From the NCBI GenBank assembly GCA_041627475.1, contig JBFKQZ010000086.1, positions 1 through 11,164 on the forward strand: a DNA stretch of 11,164 nucleotides, in the 5' to 3' direction. The DNA is from JBFGFG01 sp041627475 (lineage in GTDB: Bacteria; Actinomycetota; Nitriliruptoria; Nitriliruptorales; Nitriliruptoraceae). Within the stretch, counting starts at the first letter, position 1; the number at the start of each line of letters is the position of its first letter. Under the pieces are notes generated by a model, which was not told the origin of the DNA, searched no databases, and saw only the letters and a list, made by a program, of their open reading frames with translations. Positions 7,235 through 11,164 of the stretch are shown piece after piece. Position numbers and translations under genes: made by a program.

Positions 7235-8455
7235 GTGTCGACCTCTCGGGAACCTCCCTTCCGCTCCGTGCGGCTCCGCGACCGCCCGCGTCTGCGCGTG
7301 GCCCAGCGCGGGCTGCTCGGCGTGCTCGTGCTGCTGCTCGTCGTGGTCGTGGTCGGGGCGGCGACGACGTGGGTCGTGGCCAACAACCGGATCGAGGGCA
7401 CGTCCGTCGTCGCCCTCGACCCCGAACCGGACGGTGACGTCCGCAACGTCGTCGTGGGGCTCGCCGCCAGCCGGTCGGCGCCCGTCGACGGCGTGTTCCT
7501 GCTGCAGCTCGGGGAGGGCCGTCCGGACCCTGCGGTGCTGGTCCTGCCGGCCGCACTGGAGGTCGACGTCGCGGACGTCGGCGTCCTCACGCTCGCACAG
7601 GCGAGCGAGCGCGGCGGGATGGCAGCGGTCGTCGAGGAGGTCGCCGACTACACGGACCTCGACATCCACCACTACGTGCGCATCGACCGTGACGCACTCG
7701 CGGCCGCGATCGACGGCAACGGCGGCATCGAGGACTGCCCGACGCCCGACGCCCCCGCCTGCCCCAACGTCCTCGGCAGCGACGTCGCAGCCTCGCTCGA
7801 ACCGCCGGAGGGCGCAGTCTCGGGGGCCGACCGCGTCCGCGCCCTCGCCGAGGCAGGTCGGCTCGTGGGGCAGGAGGTGGCGCGCCTGCGGACCGTGCTC
7901 GACCCGCGGCGGGCACTGCACTGGGCCGATGCCTGGGGCGATGTCCTGCGCACGGACGTCGGACCCCGGCCCGGTGGCGTGCGCGACATGGCCCGAGCCC
8001 TGGCAGGCTTCGACCCCGACCGGCTGCAGGTGCGCGTGCTGCCCGGGCTGATCGACGACGGTCGGGTGTCGGTGACCCCGGAGGAGGCAGCCGTGCTGCT
8101 CACCGCCTTCGGTGACGTGACGGCGCTCCCCGCCGACATCGGGATCGACGCGCCGCGTGAGCTCGTGCCGGGCGACGTGACCGTGCAGGTCCTCAACGGC
8201 GTCGGTGAGGCAGGTGTCGCCGGTGAGATGGCGGAGTTCCTCGAGGACCGTGGGTTCACTGTCGCCGAGGTCGACAATGCGCCACGCTTCGACCAACGCG
8301 CACCGACGACCGTCGGGTACAGCGGGGAGGAGCACCGATTGCTGGCAGAGCTCGTCGCATCCTTCCTCCCAGGCGCTGAGCTGCGGGAGCTCATCAACCC
8401 ACCACCGGACGGCGTGCAGGTCGTCGTCACCGTCGGCGTGAACGGAACCGGCTGA
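7235..8455 (+). CDS. Membrane-anchored LytR_C protein with degenerate LCP-like domain
   Basis: This 406-residue protein has a basic N-terminus and one membrane segment (about 27-49), placing the rest outside the membrane. Residues 55-300 look like an eroded LytR-CpsA-Psr domain. HHYVRIDRDALAAAIDGNGGIEDC (145-168) matches the 'hYv.vd...f..lVdalGGv' core. The acidic D-T pair, the PRD motif and the arginine-rich R-x-R...GDF-x-R block are missing, so ligase activity is improbable. Residues 314-402 form a good LytR_C domain (TVQVLNGVGEAGVAGEMAEFL). The start is GTG 7235 with GAGG four bases upstream; the longer open frame to 7031 would overlap the TIGR03089 gene antisense and is unlikely. Its TGA overlaps the next ATG (TGATG), implying co-translation with the LCP gene. 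It may be a non-catalytic partner or wall-binding accessory of that LCP protein, which is inference. Confidence 0.82.
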   Translation: MSTSREPPFRSVRLRDRPRLRVAQRGLLGVLVLLLVVVVVGAATTWVVANNRIEGTSVVALDPEPDGDVRNVVVGLAASRSAPVDGVFLLQLGEGRPDPAVLVLPAALEVDVADVGVLTLAQASERGGMAAVVEEVADYTDLDIHHYVRIDRDALAAAIDGNGGIEDCPTPDAPACPNVLGSDVAASLEPPEGAVSGADRVRALAEAGRLVGQEVARLRTVLDPRRALHWADAWGDVLRTDVGPRPGGVRDMARALAGFDPDRLQVRVLPGLIDDGRVSVTPEEAAVLLTAFGDVTALPADIGIDAPRELVPGDVTVQVLNGVGEAGVAGEMAEFLEDRGFTVAEVDNAPRFDQRAPTTVGYSGEEHRLLAELVASFLPGAELRELINPPPDGVQVVVTVGVNGTG

Positions 8456-8649
8456 TGCAGCTCACGGGTGCCTGGGGTCCGGTCGCGACCGGTGGTGGCG
8501 GACGGCGGTGGCCGTGGCGCCTCGCCGCCGCGCTGCTGGCGTGTGCCGTGACCGCCGGCGCCGCGCTCGCCTCGGTGGGCACCCAGGCCGTGCAGGCTGC
8601 GCAGGACAACATCGAGGTCGTCGCGCTGGAGGGACTCGACGCGATCTAG
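8455..8649 (+). CDS. N-terminal anchor fragment of an LCP protein, ended by an in-frame TAG
   Basis: This 64-codon reading frame starts at an ATG overlapping the previous gene's TGA by one base. It encodes a basic leader and one hydrophobic segment (about 21-43), then AQDNIEVVALEGLDAI before TAG at 8647-8649. The segment is what normally precedes an LCP catalytic domain: cytoplasmic tail, single membrane anchor, then a short 'NIxxVxLxGL' linker. The reading frame continues in phase as EGRPLH into the domain at 8668, so the piece is best read as the detached front of one 438-codon gene rather than an independent small protein. If only this part is translated, it is a membrane peptide of no obvious function. 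Confidence 0.6.
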   Translation: MQLTGAWGPVATGGGGRRWPWRLAAALLACAVTAGAALASVGTQAVQAAQDNIEVVALEGLDAI

Positions 8650-8667
8650 GAGGGGCGGCCGCTGCAC

Positions 8668-9771
8668 GTGCTCATCGTCGGCTCGGACGCGCGCGGCGGG
8701 CTCACCGAGGAGCAGCTCAGCGAGCTGACGCTGGGCACGTTCACCGGGCAGCGGTCGGACACCGTCATCCTCGCGTCCGTGTCGGCGGACCGCTCGAACG
8801 TGTCGTTCGTGTCGATGCCGCGTGACCTCGTCGTGTCGGACAGCGACGGCGGCATCGCCAAGCTCACCGAGACCTACGGCGAGGGCCGTGACGCCCTCGT
8901 CCGCGTGGTGCGCGAGGACCTCGGGTTCCCGGTCAACCACTACGTCGAGGTCTCGATCGAGGGCTTCATCAGCACGGTCGAGGTCGTCGGCGGCGTCCGG
9001 ATGTGCCTCGACGAGCCGCTCGTCGACCGCAAGTCCGGCGCCGACTTCGATGCCGGCTGCCAGGAGTTCTCGCCGGAGGAGGCCCTCGCCTACGTGCGCT
9101 CCCGGCGTGGCGGGCTCGGTGACTTCGACCGCATCGAACGCCAGCAGCAGTTCCTGCGGGCGATGCTGGCCCGCATCGTGGACCTGCGTCTCCTGCTCGA
9201 TCCCGGCCGGCTCGTCGGGGTCGCCGAGGAGGTCTCCAGCCAGGTGACCACCGATGACCAGCTGTCGATCAGCCGCATGGTGGCGCTGGCGCAGGACCTC
9301 CAGGGCGCGGTCGGTCGGGGCATCGAGATGGTCACCGTGCCCGGCTACACCCGCTCGCTGGACGACGGCGGTGTCACCAAGTCGTTCATCGTGCCGTACG
9401 GGCCCGGGCTCGAGGCCCTGCAGGAGGCCGTGCGCGCGGGGGAGCCGCTGCCGTCGCGCGGCACGAGCGAGGAGCGCCGCGAGACAGCCGTCGGTGTGTG
9501 GACCGCGGGGCTGTCCGGGGCCGGGGTCGTCGAGTCGACGCTGGTCTGGGGCGGGTTCCAGCCGCAGGTGCTCGGGGTCGGGGAGCTCGACGCCGGGACG
9601 ACGACGAGCGTGATCGCCCTGCCCGGCAACGAGGAAGCCGCCGGCTGGGTGGCCGCGCACCTCGGGGCCCCGATCGTGAACGCCCCGACCGGTGTGGAGC
9701 TCCCGGACAACGTCGACGTCCTCGTGGTGACCGGTGACGACGCCGGCAGCTGGTCGCTCCCGAACACCTAG
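8668..9771 (+). CDS. LCP family glycopolymer ligase, catalytic and LytR_C-like domains
   Basis: LCP enzymes transfer lipid-linked glycopolymers (teichoic acid, arabinogalactan or capsule) to peptidoglycan outside the membrane. The catalytic domain is complete: VGSDARGG (4-11), QRSDTVIL (28-35), SMPRDL (49-54), a KLTETYG segment (65-71), the HYVEVSIEGF...VVGGV core (91-110) and the arginine block RSRRGGLGDFDRIERQQ (144-160). Residues about 273-356 resemble a LytR_C domain. From the GTG at 8668 the product is 367 residues and has no signal or membrane anchor; the anchor is encoded just upstream in the same frame but beyond a TAG codon. A good Shine-Dalgarno sequence, AGGAGGGG (8648-8655), overlaps that TAG and lies 12 nt before the GTG, so re-initiation is conceivable but would give a cytoplasmic protein. 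The gene converges on the CAP gene with one base between stops. Confidence 0.85.
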   Translation: MLIVGSDARGGLTEEQLSELTLGTFTGQRSDTVILASVSADRSNVSFVSMPRDLVVSDSDGGIAKLTETYGEGRDALVRVVREDLGFPVNHYVEVSIEGFISTVEVVGGVRMCLDEPLVDRKSGADFDAGCQEFSPEEALAYVRSRRGGLGDFDRIERQQQFLRAMLARIVDLRLLLDPGRLVGVAEEVSSQVTTDDQLSISRMVALAQDLQGAVGRGIEMVTVPGYTRSLDDGGVTKSFIVPYGPGLEALQEAVRAGEPLPSRGTSEERRETAVGVWTAGLSGAGVVESTLVWGGFQPQVLGVGELDAGTTTSVIALPGNEEAAGWVAAHLGAPIVNAPTGVELPDNVDVLVVTGDDAGSWSLPNT

Positions 9772-9772
9772 G

Positions 9773-10996
9773 TCAGGGGAGCCAGGCGTGCGCCCAGTCC
9801 GCCGGGCCACCCGCGAGGCGGCCGCGGAGGTACCAGGTGGCGCCGCGGACGACGGCGATGTCGGTGCCGCCGTCGCCGTCCCAGTCGCCGACCACCGGGA
9901 CGTCCCCCCGGGACACGCGGCCGTAGTTGAACGTGAGGTCGGCAGCGCCGCCGCGGTGGCGGTCGACCAGGTGCCAGTCCCCGTCGCGGATGATGCCGGC
10001 CGTGTCGATCCCGTCGCCGTTCCAGTCGCCGACGAACGGGATGTCACCCTGCGTCACGCGGCCGAAGCGGAACCAGAAGTCGGAGTTCCCCCCGGCCAGC
10101 CGGTTCCGGAAGTGCCAGTCCCCGTCGCGGACGATGGCGGGCGTGTCGATCCCGTCGCCGTTCCAGTCGCCCACCAGCGGGATGTCGCCCTGCGTGGTCC
10201 GCCCGTACGTGAAGACGATGTCCGAGGTGCCGCCGCTGAGGCGGTTGTTGAGGTGCCACTCACGGTCCCGGACGATCCCGATGGTGTCGCGGCCATCGCC
10301 GTCCCAGTCACCCACGAGGGGCTGGTCGTCCCCGGTCCCGTACCGGAAGCGGATCAGCGGGCCAGCCCCCGAGCGTGCGTTGGAGAGGGTGAAGTTGCCA
10401 CCCTCCCACCAGCCGGGGGTCTCGACGCCGTCCCCGTCCCAGTCGCCGACGAGGGGCTTCGCCCCGACGCCGGCAGCAGCCAGTCCCTCCGTGACGCACG
10501 GCGTGACTGCGGCGTCCGCGGGCCGGCGGAACACCTGCGTCACCCAGCGACGCCCGTCGGGCTCGGTGACGACCGCGACACCGATCTGGCTGACACGTTC
10601 GTCGAGGATGTTCGCGCGGTGACCACTGGACCCCATGAAGGCGGCGTGGAGGCTGGTGATCGAGTAGCCGACCCCCACGTTCTCGGTGACGCGACGCCAG
10701 TTCGCGACGTCGCTGCCGAGGTCGGGGTTGTGGTGCAGGCGTGTCACCGACCGCATCGTGGCGCTGTGGTCCCGGGCATCGTCGGTCAGGTCCGCGGCCA
10801 CGCACAGGGGACGCAGGCCGCGCTGGGTCCGCTCGGCGTTGATGAGCTCGACGAAGTCGCTGCCGGCCTGGACGCTGACCGTCGTCGAGGCGGCCGCGCG
10901 TGCGCCGCCGGTCGGGGAGGGCAGCAGGGTGAGGGCCGTCGCCACGAGGACGACCAGTGCGAGGAGGCTTCCGGAGGAGCGCGTCGTGATCTTCAT
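9773..10996 (-). CDS. Secreted CAP-domain protein with five VGDWDGDG repeats
   Basis: This predicted exported protein has 407 residues. A signal peptide is visible at about 1-37 (basic MKITTRSS, hydrophobic LLALVVLVATALTLL, then ARAAA). A CAP (SCP/PR1) domain covers about 46-157. It is marked by FVELINAERTQRGLRPLC, a histidine in RLHHNPDLG (86-94), TENVGVGYSI (104-113), SSGHRANILDERVSQIGVAVV (123-143) and WVTQVF; H88, E105 and H126 correspond to the usual CAP cavity residues. Five repeats follow with VGDWDGDG or VGDWNGDG at residues 183, 228, 275, 322 and 369. The acidic D-x-(D/N)-G-D-G core resembles calcium-binding FG-GAP/EF-hand-like loops and probably forms a propeller or extended surface. 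The start is ATG 10996, overlapping the upstream TGA (ATGA); ATG 11014 is a possible alternative. Bacterial CAP proteins have varied, mostly unknown roles; a surface or secreted function is inferred. Confidence 0.87.
   Translation of the reverse strand: MKITTRSSGSLLALVVLVATALTLLPSPTGGARAAASTTVSVQAGSDFVELINAERTQRGLRPLCVAADLTDDARDHSATMRSVTRLHHNPDLGSDVANWRRVTENVGVGYSITSLHAAFMGSSGHRANILDERVSQIGVAVVTEPDGRRWVTQVFRRPADAAVTPCVTEGLAAAGVGAKPLVGDWDGDGVETPGWWEGGNFTLSNARSGAGPLIRFRYGTGDDQPLVGDWDGDGRDTIGIVRDREWHLNNRLSGGTSDIVFTYGRTTQGDIPLVGDWNGDGIDTPAIVRDGDWHFRNRLAGGNSDFWFRFGRVTQGDIPFVGDWNGDGIDTAGIIRDGDWHLVDRHRGGAADLTFNYGRVSRGDVPVVGDWDGDGGTDIAVVRGATWYLRGRLAGGPADWAHAWLP
9776..10456 (-). repeat. Five tandem 141-bp repeats inside the CAP gene
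   Basis: The C-terminal half of the CAP gene is an in-frame tandem repeat. The DWDGDG-type motif recurs every 47 codons (45 for the first interval), each unit reading roughly VGDWNGDGxDTxxIVRDGDWH, then a linker ending YGRxTxGDxP. The DNA is also conserved: a 30-base block at 10001-10030 recurs exactly at 10142-10171, and a 20-base block at 9971-9990 recurs at 10112-10131, both shifted by 141. This points to recent duplication or gene conversion. The first and last units are the most diverged. Confidence 0.85.
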
Positions 10997-11164
10997 CGAC
11001 CTGTGAACTTCCATGTGATCTCTGCCGGGCCCTGGCTGCGCTTGGTGCGCAGGAGCCAGTCGGTGCCGCGGACGACGCCGATGTCGGTGGTGCCGTCGAG
11101 GTCCCAGTCGCCGACGACGGGGATGTCGCCGCGGGTGACGCGGCCGTAGGTGAAGGGTGTTGCG
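10993..11164 (-). CDS. C-terminal end of a second VGDWDGDG-repeat protein (partial)
   Basis: Only the last 56 residues are in the window; the gene continues past the right edge. They comprise the end of one repeat (FTYGRVTRGDIP) and a closing repeat, VVGDWDLDGTTDIGVVRGTDW, then LLRTKRSQGPAEITWKFTGR and TGA. The closing unit matches the last unit of the CAP gene (VVGDWDGDGGTDIAVVRGATW), including the switch from 'DT..IVRDG' to 'TDI.VVRG' typical of the final unit in both. The TGA overlaps the CAP gene's ATG (ATGA), so the two are probably one transcription unit and translationally coupled. The N-terminal domain is unknown; by analogy it may carry a CAP, peptidase or other secreted domain. Confidence 0.8.
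   Translation of the reverse strand, partial: ATPFTYGRVTRGDIPVVGDWDLDGTTDIGVVRGTDWLLRTKRSQGPAEITWKFTGR

Larger units (their letters stand above)
8455..9771 (+). pseudogene. Full-length LCP gene interrupted by one amber codon (candidate pseudogene, read error or readthrough)
   Basis: Read as one unit, 8455-9771 gives a 438-codon gene with the standard LCP layout: short cytoplasmic tail, membrane anchor, linker, LCP domain, LytR_C-like domain. The only defect is TAG at 8647-8649 in the linker, between LDAI and EGRPLH. There is no frameshift, and the catalytic residues downstream are all intact. A single G-to-T change in a GAG codon would create it. The same gene ends with TAG at 9769-9771, so TAG acts as a stop here. 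Possibilities are a recent nonsense mutation, a sequencing or assembly error, or functional readthrough. I favour the first two. Confidence 0.55.

Noticed and set aside
4520..8335. A very long (1271-codon) open frame on the minus strand
   Set aside because: It runs antisense through the acyl-CoA dehydrogenase and LytR_C genes. Its translation is Arg/Asp/Val/Gly-rich low-complexity sequence without domain motifs, which is typical of shadow frames in very GC-rich DNA.
8647..8649. TAG as a reassigned codon (for example pyrrolysine)
   Set aside because: TAG serves as the terminal stop of the same gene at 9769-9771, no other internal TAG is seen in clear genes, and no pyrrolysine machinery is in the window.
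7672..10047. A 791-codon minus-strand open frame
   Set aside because: It covers the LCP genes antisense and out of frame with the CAP gene, and its composition is biased without recognisable motifs. The repeat-like N-terminus is just the CAP repeats read in another frame.

Overview
The window is very GC-rich DNA, with G or C at most third codon positions. Its genes are typical of a high-GC Gram-positive bacterium (Actinomycetota). A TIGR03089-type protein stands next to LytR/CpsA/Psr (LCP) wall-assembly genes, and TIGR03089 is a family known essentially from actinobacteria. An Aquifex-type aconitase, an MgtE-like permease with a PhoU/TrkA_C partner, and secreted CAP-plus-repeat proteins suggest a deep-branching class such as Acidimicrobiia or Nitriliruptoria; that placement is inference. 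I see no rRNA, tRNA, CRISPR array, insertion sequence or phage gene.

Layout. The left end holds the N-terminal third of an aconitate hydratase on the minus strand (1-616). It is divergent from a secreted LVIVD-repeat beta-propeller protein (771-1982, plus). Next is a translationally coupled minus-strand pair: an MgtE-like cation permease with a duplicated membrane domain (3227-4480), overlapped by 4 nt by a protein with two PhoU-like/TrkA_C units (1995-3230). A long DmdC-like acyl-CoA dehydrogenase (4583-6361, plus) follows. It ends at a strong hairpin terminator shared with the convergent TIGR03089 gene (6427-7128, minus).

From 7235 the genes concern the cell envelope. A membrane-anchored LytR_C protein with a degenerate LCP-like domain (7235-8455) overlaps by 1 nt a second reading frame that should encode a complete LCP glycopolymer ligase with a C-terminal LytR_C-like domain (8455-9771). 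That frame is broken by one in-frame TAG at 8647-8649, exactly between the membrane anchor and an intact catalytic domain. Convergent to it, with one base between stop codons, is a secreted CAP-domain protein carrying five repeats of about 47 residues of the VGDWDGDG type (9773-10996, minus). It overlaps by ATGA an upstream gene whose visible C-terminal end is another copy of the same repeat (10993 to the right edge).

How the genes fit together. The permease and PhoU/TrkA_C genes probably form a transporter and its cytoplasmic regulator. The LytR_C/LCP genes probably attach glycopolymers to peptidoglycan, and the CAP/repeat proteins are likely exported envelope or surface proteins. Aconitase and the acyl-CoA dehydrogenase are central-metabolism genes with no visible link to these. 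The points most worth a second look are the amber-split LCP gene, the duplicated permease/regulator pair, and the tandem repeat-protein genes.
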